Both the position numbers and the translations under genes were made by a program. The notes under the pieces were generated by a model. It was not told the DNA's origin. It did not search any database and saw only the letters and a program-made list of their open reading frames with translations. From positions 62,001-126,000 of the forward strand of contig VFIW01000057.1 in the NCBI GenBank assembly GCA_006386115.1: a stretch of 64,000 nt of DNA. Reading direction: 5' to 3'. The stretch comes from Globisporangium splendens. Its lineage: Eukaryota > Oomycota > Peronosporomycetes > Pythiales > Pythiaceae. Positions 10,487 through 21,886 of this stretch are shown piece by piece. Position 1 is the first letter of the stretch; the number at the start of each line of letters is the position of its first letter.

Positions 10487-13400
10487 ATGCGCAGCGTGTT
10501 GGCGTGGAGCGACAAGGTCCCCGAGCGCAATGGCGAAAAGTTCGTCGTGCAGGACATCGCGTTCCGCCCCGATGGCACGCAGCTCGTGGCTGCGATCGGC
10601 ACGCGCGTGATGGTGTACGACGCGATCGACGGCACGCTGCTGCACTCGCTCAAAGGTCACAAGGGCATCGTGTACACGGTCGATTACTCGCACGACGGCA
10701 AGCGGTTCGCGTCCGGCGGCGCTGACAACGTCGTCATCATCTGGACCGACAAGGCCGAGGGCATCCTCAAGTACACGCACAACGACAGTATCCAGAAGCT
10801 GGTGTACAACCCGCAGTCTCAGTGCCTCGCAAGTTGCACGATCTCGGACTTTGGGCTCTGGGCTCCCGAGCAAAAGTCGGTCTCAAAGCACAAAGTCGTC
10901 GCCAAAGTGCTGAGCGCGTGCTGGACGAAAGACGGACAGTACTAGCGCTCGGACTGCTCAATGGGCTCATCGCGGTGCGCGGCAAGCAGGGCAACGAGAA
11001 GCAACTGATCGAACGCCCCGGTCCTGTCTGGACGTTGGCGTGGAGCATATCACAAGAGGACAATGTCGACGTCCTGGCTGTTGGATGCTGGGACCGTACG
11101 CTTTTGTTCTACAACCTCAGCGGTGCACTGCTGGGCAAACCTCGCGCGCTGGCATTCAACCCGACAAGCATCACGTACTTTAGGTATTATTCTTTGCGTC
11201 TTTGCTTGCTGAGTGAGTGAGCAGATATCCATGATTGTGTGCGTGTCTTGTGCGTTGTTGATGGCCACAGCAAGGGTAAATACTTGCTCATTGGCGGCTC
11301 GAACCGGAAAGCAGGCTTGTACACGAAAGACGGCATCTTCCTGTCAAAGCAAGTCCCATGATGCTTTACACACTGGTTACTCGCAGCGCTCCACACTGAC
11401 TTCGTTTCACGCAGCATTGCCGACTTGGAGAACTGGGTCTGGGCGATCAAGGCGCGGCCAAAGACGAATTTCGTCGCCGTCGGGTGCGAAGACGGGTCCA
11501 TTTCCGTGCACTGCCTGGTGTTTGGCACCGTGCACGGCATCTACCAGGAGCGGTACGCGTACCGTGAGAATATCACGGACGTGATCGTGCAACACCTCAT
11601 GACGGAGCAAAAAGTGCGCATCCGCACGCGCGATTGCGTCAAGAAGCTGAGTGTGTACCGCGACCGCCTGGCAGTGCAGCTCTCGGACAAGATCACCATC
11701 TACGAGCTCGAGTCCGAGTCCGGCGGCACTGTGAGCAGCTACGAGATGCGGTACCGCGTCAAAGACCGAATCACCAAGGATCTCCCGTGCAGCTTGCTAG
11801 TCGTCACGAGCTACAATTTTATCCTCTGCCAAAAGCAAAAGCTCCAGCAGTACGATTTTCGGGTAAGAAAGAGCGCGAGTGGGTTATGGAGTCGCTCATC
11901 CGGTACATCAAAGTCACGGGCGGCGCCAAGGGCAAGGAAGGACTGCTCGTGGGGCTCAAAGACGGCTCAGTGTGGCAAATCTTCATCAACAACCCGTTCC
12001 CGATCCCGCTGATCCACCAGAACAACCCGATCTCGTGCCTCGACATTAGCTCCAAGTACGTCCTCTGTCTTGTGACTTCCTTGTGGCGACAGCTGCTAAC
12101 ACAGTATCCATCTCATGTGGACATGTTGACTCTTTCGTGTGTGTCTACAGCCGTGAGAAACTGGCCGTGGTAGACGATTCGCACAAGTGCATTGTGTACG
12201 ACCTCGCGACGAAAGAGATGCTCTTTAAGGAGAGAGACGCCAACAGCGTGGCGTGGAACATCGAGTTTGAAGACATGCTCTGCTTCGCGGGCAACGGGCA
12301 GCTCAAGATCAAAACTGGCAACTTTCCGGGACACACGCAGCGGATGCAGGGCTTTGTCGTCGGCTTCACGGGTTCCAAAGTGTTTTGCCTCAACTCGCTG
12401 TCGGTGCAGACGATCGACGTGCCGCAGTCGGCCCCACTGTATCGATATCTCGAGCAAAACGAGTTCACCAAGGCGTACCAGGTGTCTTGTCTGGGTGTGA
12501 CTGAAGCCGACTGGAGCTTACTCGCGTGGGAAGCACTCAAGAGCATGAACTTCGAGATCGCGCGCAAGGCGTTCACCCGCGTGCGAGATGTACGGTGCAT
12601 TGAGCTCGTGAACGCGCTGGAGCAGCGCAAGAAGCTCCAGTTGCCGAACGAAGAGACCGCGGACCCGGAGGTCGCGAAGAAAGTCAAGTCCATGCTGCAG
12701 GCCGAGATCATGGCATACCAGTGCAAATTCCAGCTCGCAGCCAAGCTGTTCACGGACTGCGGCGAAGCGCAGACCGCGACCAAGATGTTTGCGGATCTGC
12801 GCATGTGGGACGACGCCAAGAAGTTTGCCACGCAGAGCAAGATCGTCGACATCAAGCAGCTCGTGCAAGACCAGGCGAAATGGGCCGAAGAAGTGCAGGA
12901 TTGGCGCGCCGCGGCCGAGATGTACACCGCGAGCGGCAATACGCTGAAGGCGGTCGAGATCATGAGCGAGCGCGGCTGGTACGATGACCTGCTCGAAATC
13001 GCGCAAAAGGTCGACATTGGCGAGAACAAGATCCTGTCGCTGTGCGCCAACTATTTCCTCCAGGCCGAGAAGTTCAAGCACGCGCGCGATGTGTTTCTAA
13101 AGATCGGCGACATGGACTCGCTGCTCAAGATGCACATCCGGCTGCAGGAGTGAGAAGAAGCCGTGCGACTCGCACAGAAACACAAGGACCGCGTGAAGAA
13201 CGTCGAGGACGTGTACGTGCCGTACGCCGAGTGGCTCACGAGCCAAGACCGGTTCGACGACGCACTCGAGGCGTACGCCAAGGCCAAACGTCCCGACCAT
13301 TGCTCGAAATTGCTGCTGCAGCTCATCGACAACGCTGTCGCCGAGAAACGGTACCGAGACGCGTCGCATTACCACTGGCGACTCTGCGAGCAGCAGCTCA

Positions 13401-14577
13401 GCGCGATCAAACCGAGCAACCCAAAGGTCTATCCGAGGCCGAGCAAGCCCAACTTGCAGCCGCACTTGAGAACGAGTACCTCTCCGAGATCTACTACGCG
13501 TACGCGATGATCTACTCGTACACGGACGAGCCGTTCACGACGCTGCTCCCGGAGTCGCTGTTCCATTCGGCGCAGTTCCTGATCAACAAGATCAGCAAGA
13601 CAGGCTGCAAGGTTCCCCCGGGAGTGTCCATGGGCAACATCTACTTCACGCTGGGCCACCACGCACTGCAGCTCGAGACGTACAAACTGGCGCGCCAGGC
13701 GTTCGAGAAGCTGCTGCAGATGAAACTGCGACCCGAGTGGCAGAAACAGGTTGACCTGACATCAATGACGCTGCAGACCAAGCCGTACTCGGACAAGGAC
13801 GAGTTGCTGCCGGTGGACTACCGGTCGTCGACCACGAATCCGTTGCTCAACCCGAATGGCACCGGCGACGTGTGCGTCAACTCGGGGCATCCGTTCGTGC
13901 GCTCGTTTGTGTCGTTTGAGAACCTCCCACTGGTCGAGTTCCAACCCACGGTACGTGTCTATCACTTGAGAATGTCCATTTCCCCATATTCACGTAGCTC
14001 TTCGTCTTATGCCCTGTAGCCTGGACTCTCGGACGAAGAAGTCGAGAAGCTCATTCTGACGCATCTAACTGACCACGCGGGCGGTAAAGTCGGCAACAGC
14101 AAGCACGAGGGCGGCTGGAAGGAGACGGATCACGGGGACGGCACGCAGACCATGAAGTTTGGTGACGATGGCGATGACAACAACAATGGCCGCCGGACCA
14201 ATTCTGGTGGAAATGACTCCGGGAGCAAAGGCGATCTCTTCGACATGGCGCTCAACCGCCAGGCGTCGTACGGCTCCAACACCGGCCACCGTTCGTCAGC
14301 GGCGCAGTATCGCGTGCTGCAGGTCGACGAGCGCGTGCTGCTGAGTCTGAACCCGAGCGACGTGTTCATCGTCAAGTACTCGTCGCCGCTCGTGCGCCAC
14401 AAGTACTACAAGAACATGATCCCGGAGATCAAGATCCACTTCTCGCCGCACTGCCGCCGCTTCTTCCACGAGGAAGACTTTGAGTTCGAGTACCTGAAGG
14501 CGGGCCACTGCCTGTGCTGCCGCGTGCCCGAGATGGAAGCGCTCGATAGTCCCAACAACAACGACGGCGACTTATAA
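10487..14577 (+). CDS. IFT122: Intraflagellar transport protein 122 (IFT-A), with lesions
   Basis: Exons 10487-11183, 11271-11348, 11415-12055, 12151-13950 and 14020-14577 give about 1,258 residues when lesions are ignored, close to animal IFT122. The N-terminus is a WD40 propeller ([37 protein letters not shown]). A second propeller follows, then TPR-like helices ([19 protein letters not shown]) and a C-terminal Cys/His region. IFT122 is a core IFT-A subunit for retrograde flagellar transport and membrane-protein entry. The copy has apparent 1-base deletions near 10942, 11864 and 13425 and a TGA at 13151-13153 where Trp is expected. The second intron is GC-AG (donor GCAAGT at 11349). Each missing base would restore a family-like sequence, so either assembly error or recent inactivation is possible. 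Confidence 0.9.
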
Positions 14578-14765
14578 GACGAGCGAAAACGTAGTGTAGC
14601 TGACAGTAATACAAAAACAAACAGAAAAACAAAAAAAAACAAAGTGCAACGTTTGCCAGCAATGGGTGCATATATGTGTGTGTGTATCAAACAAAAACCA
14701 GACATTTTCAAAACTTTATACCTGGAAACGCGCGCGCTCTTTCTCTCTATCTCTCGCGCTCAAAT

Positions 14766-16439
14766 TTACGCGTGCGAGAAGGAATTCGCGCGCTTTGGAC
14801 TCGCGAACGAACCGCGCTGACGGGTGCCGCCTTCGACCTGGTCCCACTGCTTCTGTCGGCTCACTGGAGTCAGCAGCGCCGTCGCAGGCGAGCGCGTCAT
14901 GGGGTTGTACCCGACCGGCGTGTTGCCGCCTTCGGCCACGGCGAATTGGATCGACTCGGCCTCCTGCTCTTCTTTGTCTTCTGGGTTCGCCTCCATGGTG
15001 TCCACGGCGATGCGCGCCATCTCCTGCCAGTCGGTGCGCGAGAGCGTGAACACGAACACGCAGAGCTTGATGACCTCCATCACGCAAATGCCGTACCAGA
15101 GCGCCTTGAAGCCGTACCCGAGCACGACACCGCCGACGTACGCGAACGGCAATTCGACAAACCACACAGAGAGCGAGCTTGTCCAGGCCGTGACCTTGAC
15201 TTGACCCATAGCCGTCAGAATCGACGACGTGAGCATCTCGATCGACTCAATCATGTACGCACACACGAAGATCGGCTGCACGAGCATGCAGAGTTTGAGC
15301 AAATCGTCGTCGCTCGTGTACACGCGGAAAATGGCTTCGTGGAAGCTCAGCGTGAGTGTCGCGAGCGTAATCACCGTGGCGATCGTGCACACAAAGCCAA
15401 GCATGCCCAGCGTCTTGGCAGCTTGAGGACGGTTGGCGCCTAGGTAGTTGGCGACGCGGATCTGCGTGGCACAGCCAAAGCCCCAGAAAAGTGCCCAGAG
15501 CAACCCCCACAAACCCGAGATCACGGCATTCGCAGCGATGATGTCCGATCCGAGCTTGGCGGCGACAAGCGACAGCGCCGAGTTCGCAAGACTCGACACG
15601 AGACTGTTGCTCGCGATTGGACCAGCGATGCTGAGGAAGGTCGTGACGCGCTCAGGCGTGAACGCGTTCCAGTCCCACCCGCCCCACGCTTGCAAGTGCA
15701 TCTTCTTGTACACGATGCAGTACGAGATGAGCGCAATCGGCTGGAACCACGACGCAACGACTGTCGCGAGCGGGGAGCCATCGAAGCCCAGGCCACTCCA
15801 TCCGAAGCCGCCGTAGATGAAATAGTAGTTGGCAGCAACCGCCACACCGATCGAGAGCGCGCCGACAACGGTTGTGGGTGCCATGATTCCCATGGACTGG
15901 AAGTACAATCGCACGCAAGCGTATATCAGCGACGGCCAGATGGAGAACGACAGGATACGGGCGAAGCGCACACCCAGCGCCACGACTTCGGTGTCGTCCG
16001 TCGAGCTTTCGAGCGCGATGCCAACGCACCAGTACCAGATGAACACAGGAACCATCAGAATAGTCGTGATGACGAGACCCATTTGCAGCCAGATACCCGT
16101 GAGGTTGCTGTTCTTGGCACCCCATGCTTGGCCGCACAGCGTGATCAGCGCCGAAGCACCAGCCCAGACACCCGTGAGCGGCACGCTCGTCCAGATCGAC
16201 GCCAGCGACGACGCGGCGAGCGCGCTCGTGCCCAAGTGACCCAAGAACGCGCCATCGATCGACGTGAGCGCGATACGCGCAAAGGTCGAGAGACTCACTT
16301 GGAACGCCATGGACGTGAGCGAGAGGAACTCGTGCTTGATGTCGACTTCCGGCTCTTGCGTCTTCTTGCTGAGCAGTGCGGAGCGGTCGCCGTCTTGCTT
16401 CTTGGCCGAGAGCAGCGGTGATTTCTCCTGTCCCGCCAT
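14766..16439 (-). CDS. MATE family efflux transporter, copy 1
   Basis: Single exon, 557 residues. Twelve hydrophobic segments run from about residue 45 to 490. Family hallmarks are visible: ALITLCGQAWGAKN in the N-lobe and WGFGCATQIRVANYLGANRP in the C-lobe. MATE proteins export cationic or organic compounds in exchange for H+ or Na+ across plasma or vacuolar membranes. The start MAGQEKSPLL matches the start of the neighbouring copy, which supports it. Both lobes align with copy 2 along the whole length, so the two arose by tandem duplication. Convergent with IFT122, whose stop is 188 bp away. Confidence 0.93.
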   Translation of the reverse strand: MAGQEKSPLLSAKKQDGDRSALLSKKTQEPEVDIKHEFLSLTSMAFQVSLSTFARIALTSIDGAFLGHLGTSALAASSLASIWTSVPLTGVWAGASALITLCGQAWGAKNSNLTGIWLQMGLVITTILMVPVFIWYWCVGIALESSTDDTEVVALGVRFARILSFSIWPSLIYACVRLYFQSMGIMAPTTVVGALSIGVAVAANYYFIYGGFGWSGLGFDGSPLATVVASWFQPIALISYCIVYKKMHLQAWGGWDWNAFTPERVTTFLSIAGPIASNSLVSSLANSALSLVAAKLGSDIIAANAVISGLWGLLWALFWGFGCATQIRVANYLGANRPQAAKTLGMLGFVCTIATVITLATLTLSFHEAIFRVYTSDDDLLKLCMLVQPIFVCAYMIESIEMLTSSILTAMGQVKVTAWTSSLSVWFVELPFAYVGGVVLGYGFKALWYGICVMEVIKLCVFVFTLSRTDWQEMARIAVDTMEANPEDKEEQEAESIQFAVAEGGNTPVGYNPMTRSPATALLTPVSRQKQWDQVEGGTRQRGSFASPKRANSFSHA

Positions 16440-17312
16440 CCCGTGATGTCTGGTGCTCGAGGGGTCTTGCTGGCTGGCGTTCGTTTACAGAAATGAGCTC
16501 TTTCCTGGGAATGGAATGCGGCCGAGAGCGCACAACGCACAGCGGCGGCTGAGTGGCAGGGGCGGAACGAGAGAACGAGAGAACGAGAGAACGAGAGAAC
16601 GAGAGAACGAGAGAGAGAGAGAGAGAGAGGAGGGATGGACCTGTAGCTGGCTGCGCGTGGGTGGACGGGGCTCAGCGCTTTGCTGCAAACTGGGGACGAG
16701 AGCTCCTCGTCACGCGTGGCCACCAAGTATTGCGCATCATGGTCAGCGATTTGTAACGTCGACAATCACTCTTGAGTGCATTGCATTTTTGTAATGAAGC
16801 ATTTGATTATAGAGGTCATAAAGAGTAACAGTGTGACTCCTGTTCTTATAGGGTATTGATTGTTGCAGTTTGTGGGATCAGATGGTCTCTCTGAAATGAT
16901 GCTTTTCAGCGCACAGAGAAACGCCAGCATAGAGCTCCTCATGCCTGTGCAAATTGATATCTCAACCACCGTGCTGCTCAGAACTTCATCTCAAACACAC
17001 TGCAAGAACCTCTATGCATTCATAGATTGCTTAATATGACGACACCACCACAACTGAGACAGACTGCATGCACTGCTGGTGCATGGCCGGGGACCCGCAC
17101 ACCATGAATTGATCCATGTCAAAGGCTTTGCACACGACGATTGACTGACCCGACCGCTCCAGCTGTGCGCAGCAGGACAGGCCCTCAACGATATGGAATG
17201 ATGCGTGTCAGTTGCTCATACATATATTGGATACCTCACTGCATCATAGCGCATTTGTCGAAACTGTCCTATCCTTTCTTGCCTCGCCATCTTGCAGACG
17301 CTCTCGTTACAG
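16440..17312. other. Intergenic between MATE genes
   Basis: Promoter side of MATE copy 1 and 3' side of copy 2. Contains the (GA)-rich repeat at 16567-16630. No gene seen. Confidence 0.6.
16567..16630. repeat. GAGAAC / GA purine repeat
   Basis: Tandem GAGAAC-type units that grade into pure GA, about 130 bp upstream of MATE copy 1. It may be part of its 5' regulatory region. Confidence 0.85.
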
Positions 17313-18956
17313 TCAGCCTGTGGAGCCCGTGCGTCGGGATCGACGGATATGGAGCCCGTTTCCGTCCTCGATGTCGTCTCCCCACTGCTTGGACGAGATG
17401 CTCGATGGCGTCGGGATCGGAGTCAAAGGCGAAAGCGGCACGGTGTTGTAGCCCAACGGCGCATTGCCGCCTTCCGAGAGCGCAAAGCTAAACGCCTCGT
17501 CCTCGAGCTCGCCCGTGGTCTCGTCCGTGACTTCCATGTTCTCCACGGCGGTTCGAGCCATCTCATTCCAATCGGTACGCGACAACGTGATCAGGTACAC
17601 GATCAGCTTCACCACTTCCATCGTGCAAATCGAGTACCACAACGCCGGGAACCCAAAGCCGAGCACGATGCCGCCAATGTACGCCATCGGCAATTCGATG
17701 CACCACGTCGAGAATGTACTCGTCCACGCGATGACGCGCACTTGACCCATCGCAGTCAACACCCCCGACGTCAGCATCTCAATCGACTCGATCATGTACC
17801 CGGTGATGAAGATCGGCTGCACGAGCATACACAGGCGCAAAAGGTCGTCATCGGTCGTGTACAGCTGGAAGAGCTTCTCGCGTAGCGAGAGCGTAATCGT
17901 TGCCAGCACCGCCACGCACGCGATCGTGCAGCCAAAGCCGAGCTTCGCGAGTGCCTTTGCAGCGTGTGGACGATTCGCGCCGAGGCAGTTGGCGACGCGG
18001 ATCTGCGTCGCGCAGCCGAAGCCCCAGAAAAGTGCCCACAGCAATCGCCACAGACCAGTGATCACGGCATTGGCGGCAATGATGTCGGAGCCGAGCTTCG
18101 CAGCAATCAGCGACAACGACGAACTGGCCAAATTCGAAATCATACTGTTGGCAGCGATGAAGCCGGCGATGTTGGCGTACGTCTTGAGTCGATCGGGCGT
18201 AAATGCAGTGAGATCCCAACCGCCCCACGCTCGCAGGTGCATCTTCTTGTAGAAGACGCAGTATGACACGAGCGCAATCGGCTGGAACCACGACGCGATG
18301 ACGGTCGCGAGCGGCGAGCCGTCGAAACCGAGGCCGCCCCACCCAAAGCAGCCGTAAATCAGGAAATAGTTGGCCGTGATCGCGACGCCAATCGACAGCC
18401 CGCCGACCACCGTCGTGGGCGCCATGATGCCCATGGACTGGAAGTACAACCGCACGCACGCGTACGCGACCGCCGGCCAGGACGCAAACGAGATGATGCG
18501 CGCAAAGCGACCGCCGAGGCGGATCACCTCCGGATCATCCGTCGACAGCACCAGCGCGTACTCGACGCACCAGTACCAGATAAACACGGGGATGACGAAG
18601 ATCGAGCACACGACGATGCCCATCTGCAGCCACACGCCCATGAGTTCAAAGTTCTTGGCGCCCCACGCTTGGCCGCAGAGCGTGGTGAGCGCGCCGGCGC
18701 CCGCCCACACACCCATGAGCGGCACACTCGTCCAGACCGACGAGAGCGACGCGGCCGCGAGCTCCTTCGTGCCCAAGTGGCCGAGAAACGCGTAGTCGAC
18801 GGACGTGAGCGCGAGGCGAGCGAACGTAGACAGACTCACCTGCAGCGCCATGGACGTGAGCGAGAGGAACTCGGCGCGGATGTCCACATCCGGCTCCTTG
18901 CCGCGCGCCTTCGACGGCTCGGGCTTCAGCAGCGGCGACTTCTCTTGCACCGGCAT
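17313..18956 (-). CDS. MATE family efflux transporter, copy 2
   Basis: Single exon, 547 residues from the Met at 18956. An in-frame Met at 19070 would add 38 residues, but MPVQEKSPLL aligns with the start of copy 1 and is preferred. Twelve membrane segments and the same MATE signatures are present (TTLCGQAWGAKN, GFGCATQIRVANCLGANRP). Divergence from copy 1 is concentrated in the N- and C-terminal cytoplasmic tails. Same orientation as copy 1 with an 870 bp spacer, so it is probably expressed from its own promoter. Confidence 0.93.
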   Translation of the reverse strand: MPVQEKSPLLKPEPSKARGKEPDVDIRAEFLSLTSMALQVSLSTFARLALTSVDYAFLGHLGTKELAAASLSSVWTSVPLMGVWAGAGALTTLCGQAWGAKNFELMGVWLQMGIVVCSIFVIPVFIWYWCVEYALVLSTDDPEVIRLGGRFARIISFASWPAVAYACVRLYFQSMGIMAPTTVVGGLSIGVAITANYFLIYGCFGWGGLGFDGSPLATVIASWFQPIALVSYCVFYKKMHLRAWGGWDLTAFTPDRLKTYANIAGFIAANSMISNLASSSLSLIAAKLGSDIIAANAVITGLWRLLWALFWGFGCATQIRVANCLGANRPHAAKALAKLGFGCTIACVAVLATITLSLREKLFQLYTTDDDLLRLCMLVQPIFITGYMIESIEMLTSGVLTAMGQVRVIAWTSTFSTWCIELPMAYIGGIVLGFGFPALWYSICTMEVVKLIVYLITLSRTDWNEMARTAVENMEVTDETTGELEDEAFSFALSEGGNAPLGYNTVPLSPLTPIPTPSSISSKQWGDDIEDGNGLHIRRSRRTGSTG

Positions 18957-19436
18957 GCGCGCGATCTGAGGAATTGGCCGGAGGTGGACTTGCGCGCGAC
19001 GCGGCCAACTAGAGAATGAGGAGCGAGCGAACGGGAACCAGCGCCGTGGACGGAGCAGTGCTCCACGCACGCGCGTCTACACTCATCACCTGGCGCGCCA
19101 CCTGACTCGGAGGGGACGCATCGGAGATTGCTGTGCGAAGAAAGCTCCGCAAAAAAGACTGATTGGTATATTCTGTTTGATAGGCAAAGAAGAGATGTGG
19201 CATCGAGCGGGTGCTAGTTCAACTGCTCTACGTATTCTATTGCATAGGTTTCCCATCACACTTTGTTGCGCAATCTCTTCCTGACCACCTGTTGCAGCAA
19301 GACCCCTTGTCCTAGTTTATAGAATACTTGATTTAATATTCGATGCACACCAGATTCGATCGTTCTCTCTTAGTTGATACATGGGTACACTTTTGGCTCC
19401 CGTTTGTAGCTATCACATCTCTTGGATGGATGGCAC

Positions 19437-21616
19437 TCACCGCTGCTTGGTGTCGAAGCGACTGAGGCAGATGGCGAAGGCCTGGAGCATGGACAGCGGG
19501 TACTGGAAGTCCATGTTGAAGCAGTCCTTGCCCACCTTGCCGAGCTGCAGCAGCACGTGCTCCTGCGGGAGCGACACGGTGCCCTGGTCCTCGTACACGA
19601 ACTCCGGATGCAGCTTCTTGTACTTGTCCTTCATCTGCTCGTTCGTCGGCTCCGAGTGCACCAGCTGAAAGTTCTTCACCGACACGCACGTCGCGCGGCT
19701 CCGGAAGTCCACGATGCACGACGACAGCGGGTCGTACTTGGTCTCGCGCTTGTGCATGAACACAAAGTTGGATGTGTCCAGCACGTTTTGACCGCCTTAT
19801 ATGGATTGACATCGTCAGTCTTTCACTCAAAACATCGATGCGTAGGTTCGTGCGCATGCGCATAACGTACCGCAGCACAAATCGCACGGACATGCTCTTC
19901 CATCATCTGGTCCCGCGAAATGGGGCGCCAGTCCAGGTACGACGTGCCGTTCTCCACGATCGACGGGATCACGACCTCCATCTTGCGCGCGTATTGCTGC
20001 TATGTGTCACGAAAAGAACAGCGTGTATGAGTGAATGCAAGAGAGTAGCATGATTGAGTATGTTACATGTTGTATCTTTTTCGTATTGTGAAAGCGAATG
20101 ACGGCGAGTTCGGCGCGGATGCTCTTTCGTAGTTCGTCGTCGACCTCACAATCCGAATCGAGGTCCTCGGGGTTGTCCCCCTGGTCGTACAAGCAGTACT
20201 CCATCGTGTTTGTCGACGACCGCAACTTGCCAATGTACTGGTGGCTGCGCATCACGCGCGAAAGAAACAGATCGTCCCTGGGGAAAGCAAACCAATGCAA
20301 ATGGTCAGTTACGCTTCACAGTAATTTCGTCCTGTGCCAACAAACACAATACGCACTTGTTCATGGATATGACGTAGTGGGACGTGGTTCGACTTGCTGC
20401 TTTCTTGCGCGCGTACATGATCGGGCATCCGCTGGAGCTATTCACTTCGAGCAGCAGCGTGTAGATCGGCGACAGTTTATTCGGTCCGCTGTCATGCGCT
20501 CAATGAAACACGTACTCAATGCAGCGGCACTCAGCGCGGTCTTGGCCAAGTGTTCGTCAATGCTGCGACTTCGAGATGAAAGTGCCGCGTTCGTATCGTT
20601 CAGTACCTCCATGGTGCTCTTTTCCACGATCGTCGGTTTGAACGAGGCAGCATCGGATCCCATAAGCCCCGCAGACGTGCTCGGTCGCGGCGGCATCGAT
20701 TGCTGCTGCGAAGTCTGTGGCTTTGGCACTGGCTTCGGAGGCACTTTGGCAGATAACGGCACACTGAGCTCTGCTACTGGAACGCTATTGCTGGCGAGAA
20801 TGGGGGAGCTGTCTCCGAGGATATCGACTGGAGGTGCCGCTGCCTGCTTGGCTCCTCCACCCGAAGTAGATGACCGCTTTAACTTGGCCTCTCCTCCTGT
20901 TGCTTCTCTCTCGGATGCCCTTGGCGTCGCTGGCGCCGCCTTCTCCCTCGGCATTGCTGGTGGTGCACCAGCTTTTCCTTCACTTGGCTTGGCTCCCTCT
21001 TCGACAACACCTGGCTTGGCTTCAGCTTTTGGTGGCGGAGCTGAGCTTGGTGGAGCTTTCGTCGGTGGTGGCTTTGTGCTCGGCGGCGCTCCTACTGGTT
21101 TTGCGAGTGCTGCTCCGGACGGTGGAGGGCTAGCAGACGGCGGATGTGCCGCACCGCGAATCTTTGCTACGGACGCACTCGGCGCTACACCTCCACTCGG
21201 AGGCGGTCCACTTGGCGGCGGCAACGACGATTTTGCACGGAAGGCCGCCGCTGCATTCGAGTTTGTGCCCTGTGGAGGAGGGTTGGAGGGCGGTGGCAAC
21301 GACTTCTTTGGCTTCTTTCTCTCCTCGCCATCCTGATCATCAATGGCGTTGTATCGCGTTAGTCTTGGAGCAAAGCAGGTTTGAGAATTAAGCTTTTGTA
21401 GATAGGAGAGATCATACCTTTTCATCGCCCGCCTTGGCGTCCGGAGGACTTGTCTTGGGCGGCGCTTTCACGCGAGGGGGTCTAGAACAACAAAACAAGA
21501 GTGTGAGGAAAGAGAAGAGCGCATGCACAGATACATGGACGCAGTTCATACCCTGTCGACGGCGCAGTCTGCTCCGCGGTTCCCTTGCTGTCGCCCGACG
21601 CCTTTTCGTCCTCCAT
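19437..21616 (-). CDS. Tubby-domain protein with proline-rich N-terminal region
   Basis: Exons 21552-21616, 21418-21481, 20357-21332, 20067-20277, about 19879-19999 and 19437-19795. The first half is a Pro/Ala/Ser-rich disordered tract. The second half is a Tubby C-terminal domain: IYTLLLEV, HYVISM, SHQYIGKLRSSTNTMEYCLYD and the terminal MDFQYPLSMLQAFAI followed by SRFDTK. Tubby domains bind phosphoinositides; animal TULP proteins also bind the IFT-A complex, which is notable with IFT122 nearby. A one-base deletion near 20488 separates the domain start from the upstream frame. The donor of exon 5 is ambiguous (GTGCTG at 19878 keeps frame, GTACGT at 19870 does not). The last codons could instead splice to a short exon ending at 19333. 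Confidence 0.82.
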
Positions 21617-21886
21617 CCTGGCTGTACGTGCTCTGTGCCAGTTGAGTCGAGATGGCGCACGTAAATTGAGCAAATTGGTCGCCTGAAGCGGGGTCGTTGG
21701 GGATAACTTCACGGCGCAAGCGTAACGGAAGCTGTGGTAAGTGATCCGTGAGAAACGGTCCCCTCATCGCATCGTCAAGAATAGAACAGACACGCAGTGG
21801 AACACCCCAAGTGTGCGCAACACGTCATATGTATCAAGTGAAGTTCACACACATTTGTACCTCTATATATCGTATCGTTTGTTTAC

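Noticed and set aside
10487..14577. Calling IFT122 a pseudogene outright
   Set aside because: Similar 1-base deletions occur in other genes, so assembly error cannot be excluded; kept as CDS with lesions noted.
19333..19436. Extra last exon for the Tubby gene
   Set aside because: A GTGAGT donor overlaps the stop and a short in-frame exon exists, but the unspliced stop gives a normal-length Tubby end. Left as alternative only.
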